The notes under the pieces were generated by a model. The model saw only the letters and a program-made list of their open reading frames with translations. It ran no database searches and had not been told where the DNA came from. From Staphylococcus sp. 17KM0847 (GTDB lineage Bacteria > Bacillota > Bacilli > Staphylococcales > Staphylococcaceae), in NCBI RefSeq assembly GCF_013463155.1, contig NZ_CP040781.1:1674001-1738000 (forward strand): a stretch of 64,000 bases of DNA, read 5' to 3'. The position numbers were made by a program, and so were the translations under genes. Shown piece by piece: positions 18,389 through 26,350 of the stretch (positions are counted from its first letter, which is position 1; each line of letters begins with the position of its first letter).

Positions 18389-19642
18389 TTAAGACTTTTT
18401 CAAAGCACGTTTTAAGGATTTAATCGTTCCTTTTTCAAAAGTTAGCACTGAATTTTTATATGTTTTCGCCGCGATAAAAACTAACACGCCAATAAGTACA
18501 ATATGAATCGCAATTCCAATAATACCTTCGATCATCGGTGTTTCAACGAGTGATAAGCGTGATAAAGTCACAAACGGCGAGAAAAATGGGACATAACTTA
18601 ATATACGCACTAATATATTATCAGGATTTAGCGCGCCAAAGTAACCTGCATAAAAAGCACCAATCAAAATTAACGTCATTGGCATAAGCGATTGTGCCAT
18701 GTCTTCAATGCGTACAGTAAGATTACCTAATATTGCTGCTAAGATAACATATGAAATGACACTTAATATGATAAAACACACACTGAAAACTAAAAGTCGT
18801 GTCAGATGAGGTGTAAGCTCAAAATCAATAGCGGTCAATTTAGCTGATAAATCAAAGGCATAAAAACACCCTACAACGGTTACAGCAAAAATAAGCAACT
18901 GTGTAAATGCTACTGATAATATTGCTAAAATCTTTGATAAAATGTGTGCCATAGGACGAATACTCGTAATAATCATTTCAGATACACGTGATGTTTTTTC
19001 TGTTGCTAATTCCATTGCAATTTGGTTAGCATAATTCATGACGATAAAGAAAATTACGAAATTCCCAACCATAACAATGACTCGACTGATACCTTCTTCA
19101 GATTCTGAATCTGGCTCTGCTGTTTTAGTTCCTTTTTTATCACTTAGAATTTTATCTTGAACTTTACTCTTCGCTTCTAATTGTTGCAAATCGTTCTCCG
19201 ATAAATTTAAATCTTGTGCAATAAGCGTCTTCTGAATTTGAGATAGCGTCGATTGTAATGTTAATTTATCCGTTTCTGAAACACTTTGGGTATCGATGAT
19301 CGTTCCTTCTAATTGATGTCCTTTCGTTTCAGTGACTGCAATAATATAATCGATATCACCTTTCTTTAAAGCTTTTGTTGCTTTTTCTTCCGTAAGATGT
19401 TGGTATGTTGTATCTTGATGAAGCGGTTCATTTTGTGCTTTAACAGCTTCATACAAACTATTATTTTGTGTCACAATCGCTACTTGATCATCACTATTAC
19501 CATCATCAAAGAAATCGATAATTTTATCAATATTTGCTGCACCTACAATAACAAGCATCGCAATAAGTGTAGAAATAATAAACGACTTGGCTTTAATCTT
19601 CTTCAAATAAGTTAAACGAAATGTTGCCCAAAACTTATGCAC
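18389..19642 (-). CDS. ABC-2 type exporter permease (NatB/YhaP-like)
   Basis: A 417-residue membrane protein with one N-terminal membrane segment (about residues 22-42), a large extracytoplasmic part of about 150 residues, then five to six membrane segments after about residue 180 and a basic C-terminus. This is the NatB/YhaP layout of the ABC-2 family, partners of NatA-type ATPases that export sodium, peptides or lipids. GTG codons occur at 19651 and 19642; the latter has AGGTGA at proper spacing and gives VHKFWATFRLTY as the start. It overlaps the end of the ATPase gene, so the two are coupled. Substrate unknown. Confidence 0.85.
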   Translation of the reverse strand: MHKFWATFRLTYLKKIKAKSFIISTLIAMLVIVGAANIDKIIDFFDDGNSDDQVAIVTQNNSLYEAVKAQNEPLHQDTTYQHLTEEKATKALKKGDIDYIIAVTETKGHQLEGTIIDTQSVSETDKLTLQSTLSQIQKTLIAQDLNLSENDLQQLEAKSKVQDKILSDKKGTKTAEPDSESEEGISRVIVMVGNFVIFFIVMNYANQIAMELATEKTSRVSEMIITSIRPMAHILSKILAILSVAFTQLLIFAVTVVGCFYAFDLSAKLTAIDFELTPHLTRLLVFSVCFIILSVISYVILAAILGNLTVRIEDMAQSLMPMTLILIGAFYAGYFGALNPDNILVRILSYVPFFSPFVTLSRLSLVETPMIEGIIGIAIHIVLIGVLVFIAAKTYKNSVLTFEKGTIKSLKRALKKS

Positions 19643-20534
19643 GTTGCTCACCTACCTTTTGAATAAAGATTTCATTAATCGTTGGCTCTAAAATTTGAAA
19701 ACGACGTACAAAACCACGATGTTGAATGACTTCAAATAAAACATTGGCTACACTTTCATCTTCAATTGTAAAAAATATTGTGCTATCTTTTTCTTCTATT
19801 TTAATAACACCTTCTACCTCTGCAAGATCTGAAATATCATAGTCTGCTTCTATTGCTACACGTTTATAACCGATATCTTCTTTCACCTGTGCAATAGATC
19901 CTTGAACGACCATTTTCCCTTGGTTTAAGATACAAATATCATCACACAGCTCTTCGATATGCTCCATACGATGTGAACTAAAAATGATTGTCGTTCCTTT
20001 AGCATTCAGCTCTTTAACAGCTGACTTTAATAGCTCAACATTCACAGGATCCAAACCACTAAATGGTTCATCTAAAATCAACAATTCTGGCTCATGTAAA
20101 ATACTGGCTAACAACTGTATTTTCTGTTGATTCCCCTTAGAAAGTGACTCAATCTTTTTGTCTTTGTTCTCAGTAATCTCAAAACGTTCTAACCAATATG
20201 TAATAGCGGTTTGAATGGTTTTAGAAGATAACCCTTTTAGAGTAGCAAGGTACGTTAGCTCCTCTGTCACGGTGAGTTTAGGGTGTAAACCGCGTTCTTC
20301 TGGTAAATAGCCAATCGCATTATACATTTGAGCATTGATGGGTTTACCATTGTATGTTATTTCACCTGTTGTGGGTTCTGTTAAACCTAATATCATGCGA
20401 AAACTTGTGGTTTTGCCTGCCCCATTTCGTCCTAAAAATCCAAGCATTTTGCCTTTTTCAAGCGTCAAGTTAATATTATCGACTGCTGTAAAATTCTGGA
20501 ATTTTTTTGTGACATGTTCTATCTTTAACGTCAT
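19635..20534 (-). CDS. ABC transporter ATP-binding protein (NatA/YhaQ-like)
   Basis: A 299-residue ATPase with Walker A GRNGAGKTT (35-43), signature LSKGNQQKIQ near residue 148, Walker B LLILDEPFSG near residue 168, and a C-terminal extension of about 80 residues typical of NatA/YhaQ-type proteins. It is encoded first and energises the downstream permease. Its promoter has an unusual 40-bp palindrome over the -35 box. GGAGGGG precedes the ATG. No immunity or peptide gene is near, so the exported substrate is open. Confidence 0.92.
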   Translation of the reverse strand: MTLKIEHVTKKFQNFTAVDNINLTLEKGKMLGFLGRNGAGKTTSFRMILGLTEPTTGEITYNGKPINAQMYNAIGYLPEERGLHPKLTVTEELTYLATLKGLSSKTIQTAITYWLERFEITENKDKKIESLSKGNQQKIQLLASILHEPELLILDEPFSGLDPVNVELLKSAVKELNAKGTTIIFSSHRMEHIEELCDDICILNQGKMVVQGSIAQVKEDIGYKRVAIEADYDISDLAEVEGVIKIEEKDSTIFFTIEDESVANVLFEVIQHRGFVRRFQILEPTINEIFIQKVGEQRA

Positions 20535-20563
20535 CTAACCCCTCCATTTATTTTGTTATTTTA

Positions 20564-20592
20564 ATTATATAACATACCTTCCTTTTTGACAA
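20564..20592 (-). promoter_or_regulatory. Promoter of the ABC exporter operon
   Basis: On the minus strand TTGTCA (20587-20592) and TATAAT (20564-20569) are exactly 17 bases apart, a strong sigma-A promoter, about 30 bases before the ATG. The -35 box lies inside the perfect palindrome at 20576-20615. Confidence 0.85.
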
Positions 20593-20615
20593 ATATATTT
20601 GTCAAAAAGGAAGGT
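20576..20615. repeat. Perfect 40-bp palindrome over the ABC promoter
   Basis: Positions 20576-20615 read identically on both strands (half-site ACCTTCCTTTTTGACAAATA). The structure covers the -35 box and most of the spacer of the exporter promoter. On the plus strand it is followed by GTTTTTG, but no plus-strand gene precedes it; on the minus strand no T run follows. It can act as an operator, as a hairpin at the end of the upstream membrane protein gene, or both. Confidence 0.9.
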
Positions 20616-20636
20616 GTTTTTGTCATTCATATTCTT

Positions 20637-21155
20637 TTATTCCTCATCATATGTACGCTTAACTTTATACTTGGAATAAAAATAAAGCATAATACCTGTT
20701 AAGATACTTGTACCCAAAGCAATCAATCCATTTCGAATAAAATCTGTCATAGAAAATGAAGTATCAAGGATAAAAATAGGTAAAATAACCATATTTAATA
20801 TCATCATAACGCTCATCATCATAATACCAAATAAGATCGATGAACGTTTCAATTTCCTCAACGTCTTTCGATATGTTTGTTCATCATCAATTTCTAATAC
20901 ATTGGCATATTGCTGTTTTAATTTGACTTCAATCATCATAGCAAGCGTCAGAAAAAGAAGAAGCCCAAGACCTTCAACAACAGGTAACTGCTCAAAATAG
21001 AATTTTATCCAAAAACTAACATTCAGCAACAAAATAAGCCCCCAAAACAACCATGAAAAATTTTGGGCTAATACACGATGTGAGTGTTGTTTCTCAAACT
21101 CATCTTTTATCGCTTCTCCATTAAAGGTATCCAACACATACTGTTTCAATGACAT
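20637..21155 (-). CDS. Membrane protein of unknown function
   Basis: A 172-residue protein with four hydrophobic segments arranged as two pairs (about residues 30-70 and 105-165) separated by a charged stretch containing KLKQQYANVLEIDDEQTYRKTLRKLKR. No family is recognised with confidence. It has a GGAAGGGGG site before ATG 21155 and is spaced one base from the end of the upstream membrane protein gene, so it is the third gene of an HTH regulator operon. Confidence 0.75.
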   Translation of the reverse strand: MSLKQYVLDTFNGEAIKDEFEKQHSHRVLAQNFSWLFWGLILLLNVSFWIKFYFEQLPVVEGLGLLLFLTLAMMIEVKLKQQYANVLEIDDEQTYRKTLRKLKRSSILFGIMMMSVMMILNMVILPIFILDTSFSMTDFIRNGLIALGTSILTGIMLYFYSKYKVKRTYDEE

Positions 21156-21156
21156 A

Positions 21157-21651
21157 TTAATCCCCCTTCCTAACTTGAACATTGTCTCTTAATTGAATGA
21201 TATATAAAATACTAGGCACTATGATGATCAACAAACTCCATGTTTGTGTATGCCAATATGGATATTTTCCTACCATTAACGGCGCTAATACATTTATAGT
21301 AAGCAACAAATAAATGATAATCCCTATATTTATTGAAAAATATTTTTTTACCAAATATTTACGAAGATGTCGTGCTTCTTTATGACTGTCTACTAAAATC
21401 TTTTTGTCAGAATAATCTCGTGAATACACAACATGACGACACCCTAAAATAAAAAGTAATATGGGAATACCTATTGAAAACGCGGACAGTTGTCCAGATT
21501 CAATATCAATCATCCAGGATAATGGGATAAGTAGAAATAAACCAATGACTCCAAGAAGATAAACATATGCGAGTGTTTCATCTATTCTTTGCCTTTGATA
21601 TTCGTCAGGTGAGTCTACACCGATCCATCGTTTATAAAAGTTACGATTCAT
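21157..21651 (-). CDS. Membrane protein, possibly DUF3278 family
   Basis: A 164-residue protein with four hydrophobic segments and an N-terminal NFYKRWIGVDSPDEYQRQRIDE stretch (landmark near residue 3) that recalls DUF3278 proteins, which are commonly encoded after small HTH regulators in Firmicutes. The ATG at 21651 follows GGAGG and lies inside the end of the regulator gene, an 11-base overlap that indicates coupling. The function is unknown; the family name is my recollection of the sequence pattern and is tentative. Confidence 0.75.
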   Translation of the reverse strand: MNRNFYKRWIGVDSPDEYQRQRIDETLAYVYLLGVIGLFLLIPLSWMIDIESGQLSAFSIGIPILLFILGCRHVVYSRDYSDKKILVDSHKEARHLRKYLVKKYFSINIGIIIYLLLTINVLAPLMVGKYPYWHTQTWSLLIIIVPSILYIIQLRDNVQVRKGD

Positions 21652-21844
21652 GCTCATCATCCTCCCAAAATAAATCATTTAATGTTACATCTAGTGATTT
21701 AGCAATGTGAATACATAGTTTCAGACTAGGGTTATACTTATCATTTTCAATCATATTAATCGTTTGGCGTGCAACACCGACACTTCTCGCCAATGCTAAC
21801 TGCGATACACCTTTTGCAACACGATAGACTTTCACTTTATTCAT
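21641..21844 (-). CDS. Small XRE-family helix-turn-helix regulator
   Basis: A 67-residue Cro/CI-type DNA-binding protein (KVYRVAKGVSQLALARSVG, then ARQTINMIENDKYNPSLKL), ending in the acidic DLFWEDDEHES typical of the YozG/HigA-like solo regulators. GGAGG precedes the ATG at 21844; the frame stays open upstream to 21937, but that part is unlike protein and overlaps a repeat. It heads an operon with two membrane proteins and probably represses its own promoter. Confidence 0.88.
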   Translation of the reverse strand: MNKVKVYRVAKGVSQLALARSVGVARQTINMIENDKYNPSLKLCIHIAKSLDVTLNDLFWEDDEHES

Positions 21845-21934
21845 ATGAATGTTACCTCCTACAATACAAACCCAACCTTCATCTTTTTCAGACTTAGAGA
21901 TGGAAGCGAGACAGCGTAAAACTGACCTAAACAA

Positions 21935-22012
21935 CATTAGGTGTTTGAAGTGAAAATCCGTTTTAAAAACTTCTTTTGCTTCGAGCCGTCCTTGCCTGAG
22001 TGGAGCTACAAA
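21935..22012 (-). repeat. Two-hairpin intergenic repeat, copy C (inverted)
   Basis: Read on the minus strand, GTAGCTCCACTC is followed by a hairpin built on GAAGC...TTTTCACTTC. This matches the second half of the copy at 50765-50875 (GTAGCCCCACTC, then a GAAGTGAAAA hairpin). It is diverged and partial. Confidence 0.6.
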
Positions 22013-22106
22013 ACCTTTTACAATAATGTGCTTATGTTCTATTCTCAGATCCTCTTGATGTCTATTATATGTGACACATTTGTGTTATGTCAAATATAAT
22101 AGACAT

Positions 22107-22147
22107 TAAAAAGCAGAAACCTTATGGTGTTAAGGTTTCTGCTTTTT
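22107..22147 (-). terminator. Terminator of the DUF805 gene
   Basis: AAAAAGCAGAAACCTTA pairs with TAAGGTTTCTGCTTTTT around a six- to seven-base loop, just after the DUF805 stop. It is symmetrical and could work both ways. Confidence 0.92.
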
Positions 22148-22154
22148 ACGCAAT

Positions 22155-22829
22155 TTAATATCGATATGGATCGTCTTGATCTTTATGTTGTGTATTCGTT
22201 TCTAAAGTTCTAAGGTGTTCTTCTGGCTTTTCAGAGTCGTGTTGTTTTGTACGATAGTGATCATTATGTCCTTCATATTGCGCTGTGACATACTTCGGTG
22301 ATGGACCGTATTGATTGGTTTCTTGTTTACTATCCAACAATGTAATGACAAATAAAACAATCTGTAAAATAACGGACACCGCCATTATTACAGTTAGAAT
22401 CCAAAACAACCACGCAGAGTCAGGCTGTGTCATAGTAGAAACGGAAAAATTTTCTTCATAAAATAATAATTCGCTTGGTACAATAGCACTTATAACACTA
22501 TAAGCAATAGATATGATAAAAGATAGTATAGGCAGAAGCATCGTCAACCCTCTATCATGACAGCGGCGCACTTCTAATGCTAAGTTAGGAATAATTGTAG
22601 CCAAGCTATATAAGAATATTACAATAAATAAAATACCACTTATAAAAATACCGATAGGGGGGACAAACATCAATGCGATCGCTAAAAAAATAATGGATAC
22701 ACTAATAATTGTATGCCATAACATAACCCACCAATATTCACTACGACGACTACGCCCTTTGAAATTAACATAATTTAGCCAAAATAGCTTAAATGCTTCG
22801 ACAAATTTCACTTTAGGTGTTTGATTCAT
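22155..22829 (-). CDS. DUF805 membrane protein
   Basis: A 224-residue protein. The N-terminal KLFWLNYVNFKGRSRRSEYWW (landmark near residue 13) is the DUF805 signature, followed by four membrane segments up to about residue 170, with EVRRCHDRGLT between segments two and three. The C-terminal 50 residues are hydrophilic and charged. DUF805 proteins are common and of unknown function. The start at 22829 follows AAAGGGG; an upstream ATG at 22847 has no site. Confidence 0.88.
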   Translation of the reverse strand: MNQTPKVKFVEAFKLFWLNYVNFKGRSRRSEYWWVMLWHTIISVSIIFLAIALMFVPPIGIFISGILFIVIFLYSLATIIPNLALEVRRCHDRGLTMLLPILSFIISIAYSVISAIVPSELLFYEENFSVSTMTQPDSAWLFWILTVIMAVSVILQIVLFVITLLDSKQETNQYGPSPKYVTAQYEGHNDHYRTKQHDSEKPEEHLRTLETNTQHKDQDDPYRY

Positions 22830-22962
22830 ATAAGATACCCCTTTCATTAAACTTTCTTAATATAAAGTTTAACATACTGTATCATGGGAACAACCCAAAA
22901 CTTTGAAATCCAAATATTTTAAGATACACTGAATATAACTCATGAATATCTAGGAGGCTGTT

Positions 22963-23574
22963 ATGGATTTTATCAACCATTCGACGATTGAGACTGCCCA
23001 AGCATTATTGGGCGTTAAAATTATCTATGAAACACCTAATCAAATATATTCTGGTTATATTGTTGAAACAGAAGCCTATCTTGGAACGATCGATCAAGCA
23101 GCGCATAGTTATAACGGAAAGCACACACCCCGTGTCAATTCTTTGTATTGTAAAGGCGGAACCATTTACGGTCACATGATGCACCGCTATTTATTAATTA
23201 ATTTTGTTACACAACGTGAAGGTATACCTGAAGGCGTACTTATTCGTGCAATTGAACCAGATGATGGACTCGATTTAATGATTCGTAATAGAGGCAAAGG
23301 TGGCTATGAAGTGACAAATGGACCGGGTAAATGGACGAGTGCGATAGGTATTTCACGATCAATTGATGGTACACGGCTAAATGAAGGACCATTGAAAATT
23401 GATACACAACACCGTAAATACCCACGCGAAATTATTGCCAGTGCTAGAATTGGTATTCCTAACAAAGGAGAATGGACACATAAGCCATTACGCTTTACAG
23501 TAAAAGGCAATCCCTTTGTATCACATATGCGCCAAAGAGACTGCCTACACCCTAATAAAACATGGCGATCATAA
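22963..23574 (+). CDS. DNA-3-methyladenine glycosylase (AAG/MPG family)
   Basis: A 203-residue base-excision repair enzyme of the alkyladenine glycosylase family. Landmarks are [20 protein letters not shown] (about residues 29-48) with the catalytic Glu, [19 protein letters not shown] (about 65-83) and [12 protein letters not shown], with [13 protein letters not shown] near residue 120. It removes alkylated or deaminated purines from DNA. A strong AGGAGG site precedes the ATG. It is a single gene with its own terminator. Confidence 0.93.
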   Translation: MDFINHSTIETAQALLGVKIIYETPNQIYSGYIVETEAYLGTIDQAAHSYNGKHTPRVNSLYCKGGTIYGHMMHRYLLINFVTQREGIPEGVLIRAIEPDDGLDLMIRNRGKGGYEVTNGPGKWTSAIGISRSIDGTRLNEGPLKIDTQHRKYPREIIASARIGIPNKGEWTHKPLRFTVKGNPFVSHMRQRDCLHPNKTWRS

Positions 23575-23588
23575 CGACGCCATGTTTT
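23557..23588 (+). terminator. Terminator of the glycosylase gene
   Basis: AAAACATGGCG and CGCCATGTTTT pair around a ten-base loop that contains the stop codon; a T-rich tract follows. Confidence 0.85.
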
Positions 23589-23645
23589 ATTTTTATGATA
23601 TTGATATAAAACTTGATAAACAGATCAAGATGCTCAAAGCTTTTA

Positions 23646-24470
23646 TCATTTATCCATTAATGTTACTGTACCATATTGGTTCGTAATATGGATTTCAATG
23701 TTTGAAGACTTGTTTTGCTGTAATGCTTTATAATTTGTTAAATCTTCTATATCGATCTCTCCACTATCATTATTAGTAGTAATATATGCTTTCTTGAGCG
23801 GCGCTGCAAACATGACATCTGTACTACCAAATTGATTATTCAAAGTCATAGGAATATCTGCCGGTACATCTTCCAAAGAAAGCTCGCCTTTATTGACTGA
23901 TGTTTTCACTTGTTTCAATGTTGTATCACTCACATCCAGAGAACCCCATCGAACATGACCATCGAACGTTTCAATGTCGCTTTCTTCTACTTCAAAGCCT
24001 GCTTGTTCAATATCTAAAATGACTTTTTCAGCTGAAATACCTCGAACTTCTCCAGTCGCTTGCTTGCCATTAATTTTCAACTGATTCAACTGTGATTGAG
24101 GTACTGTCAATGTATAAGAGGCTGTTGAACGATTAAGGTAAAACGGATTGATATTAATTTCAGTTTTAGACTTTTTACTTCCTTTCAGTTGAAGTGCTAA
24201 TCGATCTCCTTTGGTTGTCGCTTTTACATTTTGAGCTTTTGAATCTGATTGCCCTTCTAGTTTAAGCTTATCACCCGAAACAATATCTAAATTTGCACGT
24301 TTTAAGGAAATATCAATATTTTTGATTTGAGTGTCATCAAATGTCTGTTCAATAGGTTGTTGTGTTGACTCATATTGATTATCTATCACAGAATAATAAA
24401 AAGCCCCTATCATACCAAGTATCCCTAAAACAAGTCCAACTATAAAAATAATAAGATTGGTCTTTTTCAT
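23646..24470 (-). CDS. DUF4097 beta-strand protein, membrane anchored (LiaG-like)
   Basis: A 274-residue protein with one N-terminal membrane anchor (about residues 5-27) and an extracytoplasmic repetitive beta-strand region of the DUF4097 kind, seen in repeated patterns such as NIDISLKRANLDIVSG and EIDIEDLTNYKAL. Such proteins accompany PadR/HAAS operons and LiaFSR-type envelope stress systems. The ATG overlaps the DUF1700 stop by four bases, making a three-gene coupled operon. A role in envelope stress is inference. Confidence 0.82.
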   Translation of the reverse strand: MKKTNLIIFIVGLVLGILGMIGAFYYSVIDNQYESTQQPIEQTFDDTQIKNIDISLKRANLDIVSGDKLKLEGQSDSKAQNVKATTKGDRLALQLKGSKKSKTEININPFYLNRSTASYTLTVPQSQLNQLKINGKQATGEVRGISAEKVILDIEQAGFEVEESDIETFDGHVRWGSLDVSDTTLKQVKTSVNKGELSLEDVPADIPMTLNNQFGSTDVMFAAPLKKAYITTNNDSGEIDIEDLTNYKALQQNKSSNIEIHITNQYGTVTLMDK

Positions 24471-25027
24471 GCGCGAGCACTCCTTTTCACAAGTTTAATA
24501 TTTAACTTCAAGTACTTCACAAAACCAATACAGCTCCATTTGACCAGATAAAACGTCACAACATATAACATCATACCTATACCAAAATAACCTAATGCTG
24601 CTAGCCAATCTGGTAATAACAGTTGTACATCATTGTTCAAAAAATAAGAACCTAGCGCTATAAATGGGGAGATGAGCAAAATGCCTGTCGCTACAATCAA
24701 TCCAAAAAGTAGTCCCAGCAATAACATCAATGGACCTAATACAAGTACCAAATTCACAAAACTTAGACCAATCACTGCTAAAACTGCTAAGAATACATTT
24801 TGTGCACTATGGTTTTCTGAAGCTTGATTGACTGCTGATTCAGCAACAATATCTTTAGCAATTATTTTAGGATCTCCAAGCATTTCAATCATTTCCGTTT
24901 CACTTTTTCCATCTTTTGCCCCTTCAATAAAATGATTATCATATTCAGCAACAATTTCTTGTTTCTCTTGTTCAGGTATATTTTTTAAATGCTCATATAG
25001 TATATTCAAGTAGTCTTTTTTCGTCAT
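24467..25027 (-). CDS. DUF1700 (HAAS domain) membrane protein
   Basis: A 186-residue protein with an N-terminal helical HAAS domain (KKDYLNILYEHLKNIPEQEK, then EIVAEYDNHFIEGAKDGKSE, and a conserved LGDPKIIAKDI near residue 70) and three to four membrane segments after residue 85. The HAAS domain is the usual partner of PadR-type regulators. It overlaps both neighbours by four bases (ATGA). Confidence 0.9.
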   Translation of the reverse strand: MTKKDYLNILYEHLKNIPEQEKQEIVAEYDNHFIEGAKDGKSETEMIEMLGDPKIIAKDIVAESAVNQASENHSAQNVFLAVLAVIGLSFVNLVLVLGPLMLLLGLLFGLIVATGILLISPFIALGSYFLNNDVQLLLPDWLAALGYFGIGMMLYVVTFYLVKWSCIGFVKYLKLNIKLVKRSARA

Positions 25028-25344
25028 GATATATCACTCTCCTCAATAAATAAAGTTACGATCTTGGAAAAATCTTTCCACTCTGCCAATAATTTTTGAA
25101 GATGCTGTAAACCTACATCTGTGATCTGATAATATTTACGTGCTGGTCCTTCAGTAGAAGGCTGATAATATGTTGATAGACAGCACTCTTTAACTAATCT
25201 CCTCAAAATAGGATATACTGTTCCTTCAGCAATAGACATATGCCTAGAAATATTTTGAACTAAGGAGTAACCATATTGCGGTTCACGTTTAATGATGAGT
25301 AACACAATCATTTCTAGTGCCCCTTTTTTAAATTGAACATTCAT
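25024..25344 (-). CDS. PadR family transcriptional regulator
   Basis: A 106-residue winged-helix repressor: FKKGALEMIVLLIIKREPQY at the start, then SIAEGTVYPILRRLVKECCL as recognition helix, and GPARKYYQITDVG as wing, with a short C-terminal dimer helix. It is the first gene of the operon with the HAAS and DUF4097 genes and probably represses it through the inverted repeat just upstream, releasing on an envelope or drug signal (inferred from LadR/LmrR-type relatives). Confidence 0.93.
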   Translation of the reverse strand: MNVQFKKGALEMIVLLIIKREPQYGYSLVQNISRHMSIAEGTVYPILRRLVKECCLSTYYQPSTEGPARKYYQITDVGLQHLQKLLAEWKDFSKIVTLFIEESDIS

Positions 25345-25377
25345 CTCTTCACCCCAATATATCGTTCAGTATTATAT

Positions 25378-25428
25378 AATGCACAGTAGCTATTTCACTT
25401 ATAATATAGCACACTACTACTGTGCATT
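25378..25428. promoter_or_regulatory. Inverted repeat upstream of padR, probable operator
   Basis: AATGCACAGTAG (25378-25389) and its exact complement CTACTGTGCATT (25417-25428) face each other with 27 bases between; a TATAAT box for the padR transcript lies next to the inner arm (25371-25376). Centres are 39 bases apart, close to four helical turns, as expected for two dimers or a looped complex. Confidence 0.65.
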
Positions 25429-25464
25429 ACAAGGTACTATGTTATATTTATCTTACATAATGTA

Positions 25465-26211
25465 TCAATAGCACATAAGTACATGGACTAATGTTTCATC
25501 TTGGGTATCCATGAAAAGATATAAGTATTGTTCTTCCCGTACTTCTATATCCACAAAAGGAATCGCAATATCGTTCACGTGATCTATATCTAATGCCCCT
25601 TCTATGAGCGTTTTTCCTTTTTCATCTTTTAAAACATACGTTGGTATCGGGGAACCTGCTATATCAGTAATATCTACTTGTATCACATAACATTTTAAAA
25701 ATCCATCACGTTTTATTTTAAGGTTATAATCGACAAGACAATCATTCGCACGTTCCACAATATAAACACTATCCAATTGTTCTAAAATCGTAAAATAACG
25801 CTGATCTATAATATCTTTATTATATATTTTTACGGCTATTTCATTTTCTTCTTTATGTATATAGTGTGTTATATCGTACGCCAATAATTGCTCTCTATAT
25901 TCAACCTTTTGTTCGTTAATATACAATTCAAATGGTACATACAGCTCAACCATATTAAGAAAATAATCTTTAGAATAATCATAATCATCAACTTTAAAAT
26001 TCCTTTGATATAATAGCCATTTTGCGCATGGCATATCTTGTTGATTTTCAATATGTTGTTGTATCGTCCATTTTCCATATAACGATGTTAGTGCGTGAAT
26101 TTGTTGATGGTGAATCATCTGAAAATAAGCCTTATGACTACTGAAAGGAATAGGGATACGCTGATAATCAACTAAAAATTTATAGGGGGATTTTATTTTT
26201 TTGTATATCAT
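25465..26211 (-). CDS. Glycoside hydrolase family 2-like protein lacking the catalytic domain
   Basis: A 248-residue protein resembling the N-terminal half of a beta-galactosidase/beta-glucuronidase of family GH2. YVPFELYINEQKVEYR (about 91-106) and YDITHYIHKEENEIAVKIY (112-130) match the sugar-binding jelly-roll domain, and residues after about 165 look like the following immunoglobulin-like domain. The TIM barrel that carries the catalytic Glu residues in full GH2 enzymes is absent and the frame ends with a normal stop. It is either a decayed enzyme or a specialised binding protein. It is divergent from an AraC gene. Confidence 0.65.
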   Translation of the reverse strand: MIYKKIKSPYKFLVDYQRIPIPFSSHKAYFQMIHHQQIHALTSLYGKWTIQQHIENQQDMPCAKWLLYQRNFKVDDYDYSKDYFLNMVELYVPFELYINEQKVEYREQLLAYDITHYIHKEENEIAVKIYNKDIIDQRYFTILEQLDSVYIVERANDCLVDYNLKIKRDGFLKCYVIQVDITDIAGSPIPTYVLKDEKGKTLIEGALDIDHVNDIAIPFVDIEVREEQYLYLFMDTQDETLVHVLMCY

Positions 26212-26350
26212 GAAACTTTCTCCTATATTACTTTTAAACTATTTTAATACCTTAAAAATTTAGCACATATAAAATAAAAGACATATTCATTTATCATCAC
26301 AAAATATGCTAAAATGTTTCCATATCAAAATAATTTAGGATGGTATTTGC

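Larger units (their letters stand above)
21845..22154. other. Intergenic region with a repeat copy and a terminator
   Basis: About 310 bases between the HTH regulator and the DUF805 gene. It holds an inverted copy of the two-hairpin repeat (about 21935-22012) and a strong terminator (22107-22147). A dyad TATTATATGTGACACA / TGTGTTATGTCAAATATAATA around 22058-22102 lies in between and could be the operator of the regulator, though the arms are imperfect. Confidence 0.6.
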
